The notes: generated by a model not told the origin, from the letters alone. Counted from the first letter of the stretch, positions 12,507 to 25,129 are shown. The stretch is 64,000 bases of DNA from Ostrinia nubilalis (GCF_963855985.1 NC_087104.1:6386001-6450000); one strand, 5' to 3'. Numbers and translations are program-made.

Positions 12507-14952
12507 CGTCGAGTGTATTTTAAAGTACCTATGCAAAAACAATTCTGCTTAAGCATTTGATACAATTACCCGAGGTCAAAGGTTATTTACCTAGTTGAAG
12601 CATAATCATTATCTAGATTATCATGTTAGTCCTATGATTACTAACATAGACTACTAAATTAATGTGCACTCAATAAAGTTATTGTTATCTTGAAATCTAA
12701 AATTAAAAAAGGAGTTGCCCAGGGGTCAACTTTTGCCCCACAGTAATTTTAAAAAATGAATTTCGTATTTGCTTTCGATGCTTCATTGGTAATGTATTAA
12801 GATAGTAATCAATCTTAGAGTTCGGCAGTAGATCGCATAAAATTAGAAATTGTTATAAGCAAAAAATTGGGACACTCATAACGATACAAGAATCATAATT
12901 GATGGTGTGCAAGAACTCTATTAGCTTCAGATTTGCGGAGAAAGCCGATTAATGACGTTACTATAGTGCAGTAATGCCAATGTCAGTTATTAACACTGAA
13001 TATTAATGATGATGTGTAATAAGGAGGATAGGCCACCCAAGATTGCAAGTGACGATGTAATCACAGTAGGAGACGAGTGTTGTGGTGGATAGGCAATGTT
13101 TTGCCATCACTAAGGTATTATATGGTGGCAATACTGCTAGGGTTACTAGACCGGATGCATTAGATATCTCGTTGAGGTAATGACGTCTTATTAATTATGT
13201 TGTTTATGTTGTTACGTGTAATCCGACGGTGATAGGGCTTGCTTTGTTGCTGGTACAGGACTTTAATGAGATGTTCAAACAAAGAACCTTGCGGTAGCAA
13301 TAGTACTATCTATGGAATTATGTGCTTAAGTGTTGTTTTTTTTACTCGACAATTTTTGCAAAGACTAACATAAGCAATAGCCGGCTGATTAATGAAGTTA
13401 TTATAATCTATACCTATTACTTGAGTTTTAAGTACTTGTACCTATTTTTTCATATTAAAATTTTCATAACTGCATAATTGCATGTAGACTGAGACAATAT
13501 TTGACCGAGATCATTTTCATGAACAACAAATCCTCGGATGATTATTACAGAATGGCACGAGCTTCTTGATATAAAAATACTCCATAAATATTGACCTTTA
13601 CTAAACGGATATCGATTACAATCTTCCTACGAATTACTGGTGTAGTGCGTTGACCTTTACGCCTTGAAATCGATCTTTTTATCGTATGATATTGAGATCG
13701 ATATTAATAGGTACGAAAAAAACTGAATACTTAGTGACTTAGTTTAGTCGAAAAATCGAATAGGGTAGCGGACACCCTAGTCATTTGACATACTTTTTAG
13801 CAGCTGTTTTAGAACGGGACTCTCCCATAGAATTTGAACGGTAATGGTGACGAAAAAAAGAAGCAATATGACGTGTTGTAATGTAGGTAGTTGACTGGGG
13901 ATTATTGTAAGTTCAACTTCCATTGCGTCGACATTATAGTAATCCTTTTCAATATTATAGTTACCACTTCGATATAATTATATTCAATTTTTTCCCGACT
14001 GCGGCAGAAGTAGGGTTACAGCCGTTAGTTTTTTGACTTAGTTTTTAGAAAATCGCACGACTTGTGTGTTGATAGAAACAAAGAAAACGACTATACGAGT
14101 TTGTGGATAGTAAAACTGATTTTCTTAGAATAGCAATAAACATATTTCCACGTTCGACATATTATTCTGACCAGAGATTCCCGTGTCAACAGTAGCCTCA
14201 TCCGTGAAGACTAATATTTGAGGACCTTTGTGCGGCATATCTGAGACTTGAAGGACCTTATTAGCTACGCCTGAGTAGTGTTATGCACAACAATATTAAC
14301 TTAGGCGTTAGACTTTCGCGGAATCGTAAAACTATACTGTAACCGGCTGTAAATACAAAATTGTAAGAAGTTACTTTTATGCAGCAACATGTGTAAGTCT
14401 TTAAGATCCTACGTTAATCCCTCACGAAATTGTTAGGTTAACATTACCCAATATAATTTATCATGTTCAAATGAAGCACAAAAACTCACGAGTAGGAGTA
14501 TTTGGACAGTTTATTACGATTAAGCAATGTTGAGCTTCCTTTTATGGTAGAGTCCATTTGTAAGATCTTGCGTAGTTCTTGTTTTCTTCTATAGAACTAT
14601 ATTAATGATTAGATGACTTGTTATTCTATTGACCGTAAAAAAGGAAAGTCAATTTTCTAATGACAAACATCATCATGTTGTCTTATTAGATTAGGCGGTA
14701 AATTATTTTAAACCTTTATTAAGTCATCTTGTTTGCTTTATCCGCGGGCTTATAAAATTTGTTTGCACTCGATTCAATGGCAATGGACCATGGGTGATTT
14801 GATTTTTCTTTGGCCAAAGACGGCATTCCAATTTAGCCCATAAACAAGCAGTGGCTAAATAGACACCACATCAATTTGAACTTTATTCTGTGAAGATTTA
14901 TGGTTGAAAACAAATGAAAATTATTTACTCCTAAGCCTGGTTTAGGGTGAAT
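12507..14952. other. Non-coding AT-rich DNA
   Basis: No gene, RNA or repeat could be supported. Confidence 0.4.
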
Positions 14953-15161
14953 AGTAGAGGAGACCGAGGTGAGTTGTAAGTGTTGTAACAGAGGAGAGTT
15001 GTGACAGTCCATTTTTTTTTTAAATTATTAACTACTAGCGAGCTCGTGCGCGTTTTCAGTTCAAGTCTCAAGCTAACAAATACGCGGTGTTGCGAGCTTG
15101 GTGATAGTGAATAGGTTTCCAAAAATCGACAATGTCATAACTCTCTCGGTCTCCTCTAGAT
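14953..15161. repeat. Possible short palindromic element
   Basis: TAGAGGAGACCGAGG near 14955 and TCTCGGTCTCCTCTA near 15147-15161 are inverted, and a second weaker pair (GAGTTGTGACAGT / CAATGTCATAACTCTC) lies just inside. This would be a TIR element of about 210 bp. No target duplication was established. Confidence 0.4.
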
Positions 15162-15497
15162 CAAGCTCTTATGTTTGTTGATCGGAAGCTAATCGTCGCA
15201 CGCGCGGTCCTTTATAAGTGTTTTGATAGCACTCCGCTGTCAATGCGATGCAGCGATGGTCTGCTGGGCCCCTGGAATCTTTGTTTATCAAATATTAACC
15301 GTCAAATCGTCAAAGTAGTCTAGAGTTACCAAGCCTAGGTTAGGTACATCTACTTAGTAAATATAATTTTAATCGTTAGAGAATTCCAGATAGCTTTATA
15401 AAGCTTGATAAAATCAGATATATCTGATTTTCGGATTGTCATTCAGTTTTGTAAAAAATGTCTACTAATGTCATCTCTCTCAACAATATCTCTTTAA
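15162..15497. other. Non-coding DNA
   Basis: Nothing recognisable apart from ordinary AT-rich sequence. Confidence 0.35.
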
Positions 15498-15610
15498 GGC
15501 TGAGTTGCTCCAGCTAACTTTAACAGTAACTATGACGATAACAGGTGTTGTTTTTTGTATGGAGTTTGACAGACTTTTGACGTTTGTCAAAGTTAAAGTA
15601 AGATTGTGCA
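15498..15610. mobile_element. Short TIR element, family A, copy 2
   Basis: GGCTGAGTTGCTCCAGCTAA at the left and a degraded right end (CAAAGTTAAAGTAAGATTGT) flank the family core TTTTTTGTATGGAGTTTGAC. The right terminus lacks the final CAACTCAGCC, so this copy is truncated or decayed. Confidence 0.6.
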
Positions 15611-16147
15611 TCTTTTGGTAACTAAACTAAAAGGCTTGAAGCCATGGCTTGAAGCGTCAAGCTGATTAGTGTTTCGACCTGTGTCTTCTTTATGAGAGAT
15701 GTCATGTAGAGCACACATCTCTGTCAGAGTTGATTACACTTTGTTCATAGCATTGTAAATCCCAAAAAAAAATAACCGTAAAGGGAAAATTTCTCAAAAA
15801 TTGTTCGCTTCCCCTGACCTATGTTTGTTGTCCACAGATTGCAACGCACCATTAGCCACGAACGGTCTATTCGATGCGATCAGTACAGAGTGGACGGAGC
15901 AAATACTGACCACGTGACGAGAGTCGGCGCTTTGAGAGTTAAATGCCGCTTGATTGTCCGTCAAAATAAACCTTAACATCTCTTCTGGACCTTTGTAGGT
16001 CGGATTTTATACATAGGTTGTTCTATTTTTACAATGAAATGTGTAAAAAGCGCATTCCATGCGCTTTAACAACACTTTTAACTAAGTTACTGACAGTTTA
16101 ACAGTGATGTACTCGTATCATAGTGGTTTATAAGACACTCCACTAAG
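15611..16147. other. Non-coding DNA
   Basis: Nothing recognisable; short open frames only. Confidence 0.35.
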
Positions 16148-16584
16148 TATCAAAAGTATAGTGATGATGATGATGATGATGATGAAAAGGAGGCTGACAA
16201 TAGTGACTGAGTTTCTTGCGCTGCTTCTTCTCAGCACTGGCCCATTTATTGTCCCGAAGCAGTGGTAGGGTTAATATTGGGACGTGTAAAAGCGCTTTTT
16301 AAAGCCTATTTGCAAAAATAAATGAATTTTATGAATTTTATGAATTTTATGAATTTTATGAATTTTATGAATTTTATGAATTTTATGATGATCCATCCGA
16401 GCGATGTCGGCCATGGCGACCACACCGACTCCTAGCTGTCTTGGCGGCGCTGGTGTGCCCGAAGATGGCTTACGTAGCCGATCTTCGCGGCAAACCCCAT
16501 CGCAAATTGAGGGCATCTGAGCCAGCCGCCAACTTAGTTATAGTGAATGGCGGCAGATGGACGGGCATATCAAAAGTATAGTGA
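16148..16584 (+). mobile_element. Composite retro-insertion carrying a jockey-type LINE 3' end, flanked by a 17-bp duplication
   Basis: TATCAAAAGTATAGTGA occurs at 16148-16164 and again at 16568-16584, as expected for a target-primed retrotransposition. The first copy is followed by a (GAT)n run. Then come 3'-untranslated sequences (about 16184-16320) matching those after the reverse-transcriptase fragment at 28141: GAGGCTGACAATAGTGACTG, GAAGCAGTGGTAGGGTTAAT. Next is the tail motif TTTGCAAAAATAAATGAATT and seven ATGAATTTT-type units (to about 16388). Past the tail are about 180 further GC-rich bases of unknown origin before the second flank. The extra segment makes this a chimera or a nested insertion. 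Confidence 0.65.
16322..16388 (+). repeat. Tandem repeat, 9-bp unit (TGAATTTTA)n
   Basis: Seven near-perfect 9-base units form the tail of the LINE 3' end. They give a meaningless KIH-repeat open frame on the minus strand. Confidence 0.9.
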
Positions 16585-17721
16585 AGATACTACTAATAAA
16601 ACCTACACAATAAATTTTATTGCAGCCAAGTCTTAAATACTAAGATTAAGGCCCGTACCGATCATAAACACCGCTCTTAACTCAACTCCTGGAAACATTG
16701 AAATTCACCATCCCATCACCATCGTATTCAGCCTATGCTCAAGCTGAAATAAAATTTTAGTGTCGTTTCGTAATACGGGCCTAAGTAGCACTATCAGACA
16801 CGAATTCTTACAATACAATAATCGGCCTCTTTCTGAGACATGCTATTAATACCAGTTCAAATATGCAACCGCGGTAACACGTAACCTTTTAATGGCTTTC
16901 CACTTTTAGCCCAACTGCCGGGGCCACACTTGCATTTGCAATAATCGTTTTGACTTCCCAATAATTGGAAAAAGATATCAAATTCGGATGCACATGGTGT
17001 TCTGGAGAATCTATTTTCTTTTAACACAGAATGCTCCTTGAATTCTTGATAGCTACCTACTTAAAGTGTGGTAATAAAATTAAAAAAAAACATTAACTAT
17101 TTATGGCCATAAAAAGTTTTAATATGTACATAAAATTATGTACTAATTAAACAGACAATGATGTTAAATACCACCTTTCGACAACACCTATAAGAAACAG
17201 AAAAATACCAATTGCGAGAGAAAATTGAGCCTGTACCATGGCATGGCATACATGACAGTATGGATAATACATAATTACAGGCTATAAATAGTTCTTGACT
17301 CTGACCTTTTTTCCACCTCCAATCCCCACAACTGCTAAGAACAAATACCAAGTGACTTTTAGTGTGTGCAGTATGTTCGAGCATTTATTCAAACCATACA
17401 TTACTAGGACACCCTGTATAAATGATGTCCTGCCATCTTTAGCGCGATCCGTTCCACTGAACCCGTTCATTTGGCGACGACTAATTACGACGCCATTCGA
17501 TATTATTATCCCAGCTCCTTAAAATACCAATAAAAGGTACAGAACCTGTACCATAAACTTTATCGATAAAATGTAACATTGGCCCGTGCAAAGGTTTGGT
17601 TTAGTAGGTACCTAAGTTTTGAAGAAGTTTGAATAACACGAAATAATTGGATTAAATCCGGTGGATCCTACACGACTAAACTTCAGGGACAGATAACTAA
17701 AACACATTGAGATCTTGATTT
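16585..17721. other. Non-coding DNA
   Basis: No supportable feature. Overlapping short frames on both strands near 17282-17522 show no recognisable protein. Confidence 0.35.
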
Positions 17722-17870
17722 ACACCCGTATTCACAAACAATACTTGCTTAAGTGAAGCAGCAAATCGAACACACAGTGTTGAATAGAGCTCTATGATTG
17801 ATTAGTGCGTCACCCTGTACGTCCATGCGCACTGTGAGACCTCATAGTAATTTTTGTGAATACGGGCGTT
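17722..17870 (+). mobile_element. PIF/Harbinger-like MITE, family B, copy 1
   Basis: The ends CACCCGTATTCACAAAC and (inverted) TTTGTGAATACGGGCG flank a body containing TTGCTTAAGTGAAGCAGCAA and CACCCTGTACGTCCATGCGC. The element is bordered by TTA on both sides. A 3-bp TWA target duplication is the known hallmark of PIF/Harbinger elements. Other copies are at 19503 (opposite orientation) and 60442. Confidence 0.7.
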
Positions 17871-18909
17871 AATCCTTCTGAAAACGTTATAAAAATATAA
17901 ACAAACTTCTTAATGCCTATTTTCACACATCAATAATGTTAACAAAATTAGAAAAATACTGTAATTTGGTTTTCAGTTTGTCATATTTTGAACACAATTT
18001 AGTACAATGCTACCTAAACAGTTGTTTTTACTTGGCAAAGTATCACAGATAATACGTTCTATTGCTATACAAAATTTATGGTAGAGTCGCGCATTGACGT
18101 CACTTAATATAATTAAGAAGTGTGTTAATTAATCGGTGGAACTATAAAATTCTTAACTACTAATTTACGTAGTTCGAAAACAAACTTATAGACTTTCAGT
18201 GAAATAAATAAAGTTATTTTGTTAGATAAAAGATAAGATTGAAATCTCGTATCTTAATCGTTTACTTTTCACCAAAATTTGTAAAACAAACTCAATTTGT
18301 ACAGAAAAGTAAATGAATGAGGTCCATCTATTATTTTTTTAACGATGCACTATGCCATTAACGTCAATTTTATTATGACAAGTACGCTAACCTATCAATT
18401 TACCTCAATATATAAAGTTTCTCCAAGTTTTCAAACTTTTATCTTTAAAATAAGGTTCATATTCTATTGAGGAAGTTTGCAATTTTTTGCTGATTAATTG
18501 TGCTAAATGAACTAGATAATAATATTTAACGCGAATAAATTAAAAATCGAGTCTTTTTAAGTGGTAGTAAAATATGCACAGAAGCGTCCAAATTTTTATT
18601 AGCCGTCAAAAATATTTTAACGATTGGAATTGTTTGATACATATACTCATTTTCACAGAAAAAACGTAAAATAACATTCCTATTGACCAATTTGTTACAT
18701 TTTATGTCAATAAGTAACAAAACTGGTTCTTTTTCACACCGCAAATCAAGTGCGTTGTTAGTTTGTTACCGTAAGGTCGTTACTCTATATTATCTCTACA
18801 TTTTATGACGTTTATTCTTAGACAAAGTTTATAGAAGGAATCAAGTTCTGCTACTCAAGAACTTATTGACCAAATTGCACCTACCGACAACGACGCTCTT
18901 GGCCTGCAT
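17871..18909. other. Non-coding AT-rich DNA
   Basis: Nothing recognisable is seen. Confidence 0.35.
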
Positions 18910-19125
18910 CTTACCTGGTGAAAAGTTATGATCAGGCCGAAGGTGGAAGTGAGTTTGAATAGATACCTATTACCTCTACCTGCCAAAACTAAATGCTGTT
19001 GTCAGGGTGAAAGACCTGGGTAAGATGGTAGTGATGATGGTGGTAGCTAGCCTACAGCCTTACCACCAATCAAACAGAGGAGAAATTTTGCCCCCACCGG
19101 GAATCTAACTAGGGATCTCTGGAAT
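18910..19125 (-). repeat. SINE-like fragment with a tRNA-type B box, decayed
   Basis: On the minus strand, GTTAGATTCCCGGTGGGGGC (19107-19088) resembles a tRNA-derived B box (GGTTCGATTCC type). It is followed by GATTGGTGGTAAGGCTGTAG and CTACCACCATCATCACTACC, typical of lepidopteran tRNA-derived retroelement bodies. The far part (18921-19010) shares words with 4881-5010. An A box is not clear. Confidence 0.45.
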
Positions 19126-19502
19126 TGATTCAGTTATATGGTATAGGGGATACCATAGTGGCGGTTAAAATAACATTAACTCTGTTCGTGAAAAAACTTG
19201 ATGTCATCAGCTTCTCACATGAAACAGCTTTGTCATTACCACTTATCTTAAACTGTAACTTTTACACCTGCGCCCGCGTCGAAAGTGGGCAAATTAAGAT
19301 GACCACGATCCGTAATTTCTCTAGTGGAAATTGGAATATCACTAACTTAAGTTTGTGGCTGAGTGCACTTATTTAGTTAAGAAACTAACCTAGTCTTGTT
19401 ACTTTTAAGTTTAGCGTGATTGCTGGTCTATTTAACTGCACCATGTCTACACCATGCTGAGTGGCGGCATACCTTTTCGGTATAATTGTAAGTAGAATGT
19501 AA
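19126..19502. other. Non-coding DNA
   Basis: An 83-codon open frame spans 19125-19376. Nothing in it suggests a protein family. Confidence 0.3.
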
Positions 19503-19653
19503 CGCCCGTATTCGCAAACATTACCTACTATGAGGTCTCACAGTGTGCGTGGACGCACAGGGTGACACATGAACCAATCACAGAGCTCTATTCAACGCTG
19601 TGCGTTCGATTTGCTGCTTCACTTAAGCAAGCTTCATTTGTGAATACGGGCGT
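19503..19653 (-). mobile_element. PIF/Harbinger-like MITE, family B, copy 2
   Basis: Same family as 17722 but reversed: CGCCCGTATTCGCAAACATT at the left, GAAGCTTGCTTAAGTGAAGC in inverted form near the right, then TTTGTGAATACGGGCG. TAA borders it on both sides, matching the TWA duplication rule. Confidence 0.75.
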
Positions 19654-20176
19654 AAAACTTGTACTTACAATTTTTACCTATTTGTACGATGATGATACTG
19701 AATAAATCTTTTTCTATTCTATTCTCAAGTTGAAGTGTTTTAGACGTCTGGCGTGATGGTTTTACCGGATCACAATGTAAAAGATAGAGTAGCAGATTCT
19801 GCTCCTGCCAAATGTTATAGCGTGATGAGAATGTGCATTTTGATACCGTACATAATTTCAAACCACCACTAATTTCGTCCTACTATCGAAAAATTCCCAC
19901 CATATTGAGACCAGTCATCTTCCACGTGAAAATTAGCAACAAACATTTGAGAATTCGCACAAATAAGACAATTGCCGACAAAGTCCCATCACAACTGGCA
20001 GTGCGCAGCTAACTTCTCAAACGAACCCTTAATTAGAGCTTTTGTTAATTAAACATGCTAATAGAGCCGGCAAACAAATTAATTATGAATATTAGAGGTA
20101 TGGGTTAAATATAGAATTTGAATAGTCCAAATCCGGTCAATATGTTTATTTGTACGAGTCTTTATTGTATTGTAAA
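19654..20176. other. Non-coding DNA
   Basis: Nothing recognisable is seen. Confidence 0.35.
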
Positions 20177-20300
20177 CTAGCTGACCGGCGAACCTCGTAC
20201 CTCCTATTTTCATCTGATATAATGTAGGATTGTAATGGTGAAAGAATTTTTCAAATTAATTAGTTTCGAAATTAAGTAGTGTAGATAAATTTAGCAAGAT
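20177..20300 (-). mobile_element. Helitron-like 3'-end fragment
   Basis: CTAGCTGACCGGCGAACCTC at 20177 is close to the reverse complement of the 3' terminus of the element at 35776-35968, which ends GTTCGCCGGGTCAGCTAG. The body is decayed and its 5' end was not found, so the right boundary is approximate. Confidence 0.5.
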
Positions 20301-21966
20301 TTTTAAACACAAAATGCTCCAAGAATTGCTGTGTTCAAAGACAATAAGTAAATAACATCTTTCCTAACATCCTACAGTTATTAATTTCTTTTACAGTAGG
20401 TATAAATATTTCTAGGTTATCATTATGATCACAAGTCAGTCATAAATTAAGGCTAAGCAAAATTACAAACTAATAAGTAATAATTTAAGCATCAAACATT
20501 GTAATATACCTATACTCATCAAAACTTCACGCGCCACGGAACTTCTATGAATATTTTTGAACCAAATTTCTGTATTTTTCCCACGACATCAAAAAAATAT
20601 CATCATCAAAGAACCACGAAAGGCGCTGGTGCATTATTGGTGTTCAGAAGTCAGAACCCGTAACACATTTGGTAATGAGTAATCAATCACTATAACTTGA
20701 GAGATACATACGGACCGATTAAGATCAGGGTTGGCGAACGGGTTAACTAATCTAATATGGGATGAAATGAATAGAAAATAACGGGTTATAATAATAGTTC
20801 CTTACTATGGTGAAGATTACCGTACAAGATGGCGAAAACAAATAACTTTTTCACAATAGTTAGTTAAACTACAAAACATTGGACAGTTTGTGGGGAAGAT
20901 CGAATTGAGAACCTCCTCCAATTTTTGAAGTTGGTTAAAAAGTATTTCATCTAGCGAAGATTTTTTCCTGCTGCATCGTCTTGCTGAGCGTTATGTTTTA
21001 AAATATCCAAAATAGTAATGTGACAGCCCTATCCAGTGCACGTTAGTACAATCAGTACAATCAATCAATCGGTCATCTAATTTGTGCGTAACAAGCTGCC
21101 CACGCCCGTTAATTAAGGATTAGTCGCAATTAACTGCTCACTTTCTGTTCGTTATTGATATTGACATCTCGAACTTTTAATTGATGTTAAGTCACATCGA
21201 AAGATCTACGAGGGTATGTAACCCACATTGAAAAATATAAAATAATAAGTTCCAATTAAATCTAAAGTTCATTTTTATTTGATAGAAGAACCTCTTTAGA
21301 AAAATAAATTCATCCTCATTGATTTTATGAAGACAATTGTGATTTGAATTCGGAACGTCAAAATGTTATTTTTTACTTCGTGCGATCGCACATTTATAGC
21401 CAGCCAGTGTAAATATGATATTATTTATTCGTTGAAACTTATGACTGGCCATCACAAACTTATAGCAACGCTAACAAAAAAATGCGATATTAAGATCTCA
21501 TTAATGCAATGTTAAACACCACGTATGACTTGTTGAATTTATTTAGCTATCAAATAATAATTAAAATGTAGAGATTGAATTGAATGGCTTTTATGAACAC
21601 TTCCAGCTGCGATTCGTATTGATTCTGTAATGGGTTTGACACGTGAATAATAGTTACCGGTACATACATGCATTAGTAATAAATATCCTGTCAAATATAC
21701 TTTATTTGTGATTGGAAGATTGATGTGTTGTGCCCCGCTTAATCAATATGACCTACTACAGAATAAATAGGTAATTTATAATTTACTCGGGACACCAAAT
21801 TTTATATTCCATTCATCGAGGAAGGCTTTAGGCTATACCTACCATCATTTTACGACCAAAATAAGTACAGAGCATCAATGAAAAATGTTGCGAGAAGGGT
21901 AAAAAATATTCAAACGCTTTTCACGCATACGAAGTCGCGGAAAGAGCTTACTAGTCATTATTAATA
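20301..21966. other. Non-coding AT-rich DNA
   Basis: Nothing recognisable is seen before the LTR-like repeat. Confidence 0.35.
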
Positions 21967-21970
21967 TGTA

Positions 21971-22408
21971 TGTCGGAGAACGGTCAGAAGGGGCAGGACA
22001 TTATGTTTCACCAGGAAGTTAAATAAAACGATGTATAGTTTTAACACTATAGATTGTTGTATTTCGGTAAGAATACAATAATAACAATAATAATATTCGA
22101 GCAGTCTCACACACAGGACCGAGACAACAATACCGAGCGGCGGGTGAGGCCAGAATGCCACGACTACGGTCGTGCTCGTTCTTTTATACAGCCATCCCCA
22201 CCCAAACCGGCTAGCAGGCAGCGCCCGACCTGTCTCGGTACGGTCAATACAACTCCTTTTACTTACTGCAAACTATTTTATAACATAACTAGACATTTAC
22301 AATAAATCAAATTATAATTTATTACATTTAAAATTAATGTTGTTATTATTATTTGGTTTTATTAAAATGATTACTAAGTAATTACATGACAATCAATATT
22401 CTACGACA
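21971..22408 (+). repeat. LTR-like direct repeat, left copy
   Basis: It starts TGTCGGAGAACGGTCAGAAG and ends ..ATTCTACGACA (TG..CA). It contains a TATA-like TTTTATA at 22182-22188 and AATAAA at 22301-22306, so a U3-R-U5 layout is plausible. Its open frames are not convincing proteins. It is identical to 30522-30958 except for the final base. Confidence 0.7.
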
Positions 22409-22539
22409 CGGCCTTCCTGACGTTTCACACGTCCTCGGGTGATGAGTACTCTTGAGAATCATCTGCAAATGAGATAAAATTTATGGATTATATTGCTCGG
22501 CCAAACCTGACTTCAAAAATGAGGGTACTTTCTACTCAG

Positions 22540-22785
22540 AGTTTTTATACTACTTACTCAAAGGGTTCATACTACTCAAAGGGTACATACTACTCAAAGG
22601 GTTCATACTACTCAAAGGGTTCATACTACTCAAAGGGTTCATACTACTCAAAGGGTTCATACTACTCAAAGGGTTCATACTACTCAAAGGGTTCATACTA
22701 CTCAAAGGGTTCATACTAAAATGGTTCATACTAATCAAATGGTTCATACTACTCAAAGATTTTATACTACTCGAAGATTTTATAA
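22540..22785. repeat. 18-bp minisatellite (unit GGTTCATACTACTCAAAG)
   Basis: Nine near-perfect 18-base units are followed by about four degenerate ones. The unit length is a multiple of three, so both strands stay open (SYYSKG repeats on plus, MNPLSS repeats on minus). There are no flanking coding signals, so I do not call a gene. Confidence 0.95.
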
Positions 22786-23523
22786 ATGATCAACACAAAG
22801 GAAATTCTTCAATAAAACTAAAATTGTATTTTATATCTTCTATACGGGTGTTTCTCTGCTATTTGGAAAATCGTCCATACAAGGCTGTCCTGAAGTAATT
22901 TTATTAAATGTTGAGAAATTTTGTTAACGAAATTCAGGGCAATAGTAATTTAAATACATATCTAAAAAAAGCCCACACATTTTCTTCTTAGTTTTTGAGT
23001 TATTGGTGATTTTTCGCAAAATTGCGACAGGGGACTGTTGCAACCACCCAGGGGAATGTATTATGGACAAAAACAATTAGTATTTTTCTTTGAGTAAACA
23101 AACTCTTTATTTTTCTTTGCCATTATAAAAATATGTAAGTTTTTGAAACAAAAAATATTATTATTAAAACAAATATTACTAATTTATAATGACTTTTCTT
23201 AAGCCTAATAACAGTAGCATTAAACTTAACGAACAATTAAGTTTTAAGACTTAAATTGTATGACACTAAAGTCAGTCTTTATAATAATAAAAAATGTAGT
23301 ATCCTGCCTTTTAAAACAGAACCAAAAAAATACAAAAAGTAATAAACAAAAAACATTATTACTGCAAATTTTTGTTTTTTGACCCCGTTTCTGGTGAATG
23401 TAATATTGAAACGCTATTCTTGTTATTTCGTGTTGGGTCAGATGATCTTAAAGGCGCCTGTTGTTCTTCTGCGAAATCTTCTGAATCAGATGTAGGTATT
23501 TTCCCTTCCGAAATTATTTGTTC
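22786..23523. other. Non-coding interior of the LTR-bounded unit
   Basis: AT-rich. Carries the first two copies of the CAGGGGAATGTT-type word (23028 and 23049). No gene is seen. Confidence 0.4.
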
Positions 23524-23790
23524 ATTATCATCATCATCATTTCAGCCATAGGACGTCCACTGCTGAACATAGGCCTCCCTCAAAGACTTCCATGTTGATC
23601 GATTCGTAGCGGCCTGCGTCCAGCGCCTTCCTACTACCTTTATAATGTCGTCGGTCCACCTTGTGTACCGTAAAACGCAGCGTGGGACGTCCACGCGGCC
23701 TCCACTACAGAACCTTGCTGCCGATGGGCCATCAGTTCTGCGTACTATGTGCCTTCCTATTGCCACTTCAGCTTGCTAATCCGTCGGGCT
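23524..23790 (-). pseudogene. RTE-like LINE reverse-transcriptase C-terminal fragment with (TGA)n tail
   Basis: On the minus strand, 23766-23542 encodes a 74-residue frame ending TRWTDDIIKVVGRRWTQAAT then LREAYVQQWTSYG. That matches the familiar C-terminal end of insect RTE-type endonuclease/reverse-transcriptase proteins (WTDDI..GRRW..AYVQQWTS). The stop is followed by a (TGA)n run (23537-23524), the usual RTE 3' tail. The part upstream of RWTDDI appears frameshifted relative to the family. It is a 5'-truncated dead copy lying inside the LTR-bounded unit. Confidence 0.75.
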
Positions 23791-24008
23791 ATGTCACCGA
23801 CTTTAACGTAAGTGCGCCTATTAACGACCCCCCAAAATTTGTAGTCTATTACCGCCCTATTTTTCTTTCTTTCATGAAAGACATAATAACAGGTTCCAGA
23901 AAACACGTTACCTAAAAAATATCTAGATATGTTTATTGACTATCACAACGATTAAAGTTTGTGTTCGTAAATAACCAGTAAACGGAGTTATTTGACATTA
24001 AATGGGAC

Positions 24009-24025
24009 GCGCCCGCAACGGGCGC
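24009..24025. repeat. Short perfect hairpin
   Basis: GCGCCCG CAA CGGGCGC: a 7-bp GC stem with a 3-base loop inside the LTR-bounded unit. Confidence 0.6.
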
Positions 24026-25129
24026 ACTTTTCATACTGACGCGCTCCCAGCTACTTAAGGTGCACCTTGTTATTAATTAGCGATTTTAACACATTTAAAA
24101 TGAGTATACCAACATGTTTTTGCATAACAATATTAATTCGTACTTTAGTTTCCTTAATAAAACTTCAATATAGCCCTCTCGCTGTATTTTTGTCGCTTAA
24201 ATACAATTTTAAATAAGGGCGGTAATAGAAACACTTTTAATAATTTGGTTCCTAATAACGACCCATGGCGTTGTTAGAATTTTGATAACGTTTTTTATTT
24301 TAGTATTTATATCTTTAATTTCGCATTTAACCTCCATTTTGTTATCTTTATCGATTCATAAGTATATTTCACATAATTAAATCAATTAACGCCATATGTT
24401 AACTGTCATAGGTTTGGCATAAAACTGCAATGAACATTAAAGAATATCTCTAATAATGTATGACAATAGATTTTATAAAAACCTGTTAAATTCTAATTAG
24501 TACCTATTTGATATAAAATAAAACCTAATAAAAATGACACTTCACTGATCACGTCTTCATTAAAGTAGATATTTTAGCTGGTTACTGTTTTTTTTTACGG
24601 TCGCTAATAGAATAAAGTAATATTCATACTTAATTCTATTACCGCCTCATAACTATAACGCCACCTGCGAAGACTTAAAAGCCTTTATTTTGTATATAAC
24701 TAACATTTATGACATGACACCAAACCAATCATGCGTTATCACAACTACTATGTAACTTTTTAGGATCTTTTGAATAATAAAAAAATAATTTAAAATAATT
24801 TTACAGACAGTGTCCAATTGTCCATAGTTTAAATTAAAATACACAATTACACACAATTAAAATCAATCAAAAACTAATTAAAAATTATAGTCAAATTAAA
24901 AATAGAAATAAAATATTAAATGAAAATTAAATTTTATTAAAACTCAAATACAGTTTTAATAATGACCCCCACTACTCACTAGAACACCGGGTACCGCGTA
25001 ATCAAGTATAATAGAGGAATTTATTATTTTACTATTTCTGCTTGATTATTTATTTATTTTCGAGAAGCGTGCCTTTTCTCTTTTAATAATAAAAAAAAAT
25101 TACTTGAAAAAAAAAACAAATGCAACTAA

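Noticed and set aside
16271..16516. 81-codon frame with KIH repeats
   Set aside because: The repeats are a translation of the 9-bp LINE tail; the rest is unrecognised sequence of the composite insertion.
22054..22305. 83-codon frame present identically at 22054-22305 and 30605-30856
   Set aside because: It lies wholly inside the LTR-like repeats, across the TATA-like and polyA words. Its duplication is explained by the repeats.
22483..22756. Repeat-protein genes on both strands over the 18-bp minisatellite
   Set aside because: Both frames are open only because the unit length is a multiple of three; there is no start context, exon structure or non-repetitive domain.
22540..22785. CRISPR-like array
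   Set aside because: Units are contiguous 18-mers without unique spacers and the genome is eukaryotic.
24009..24025. Hairpin followed by a few T residues, resembling a bacterial terminator
   Set aside because: The genomic context is insect; intrinsic terminators of this kind are not expected.
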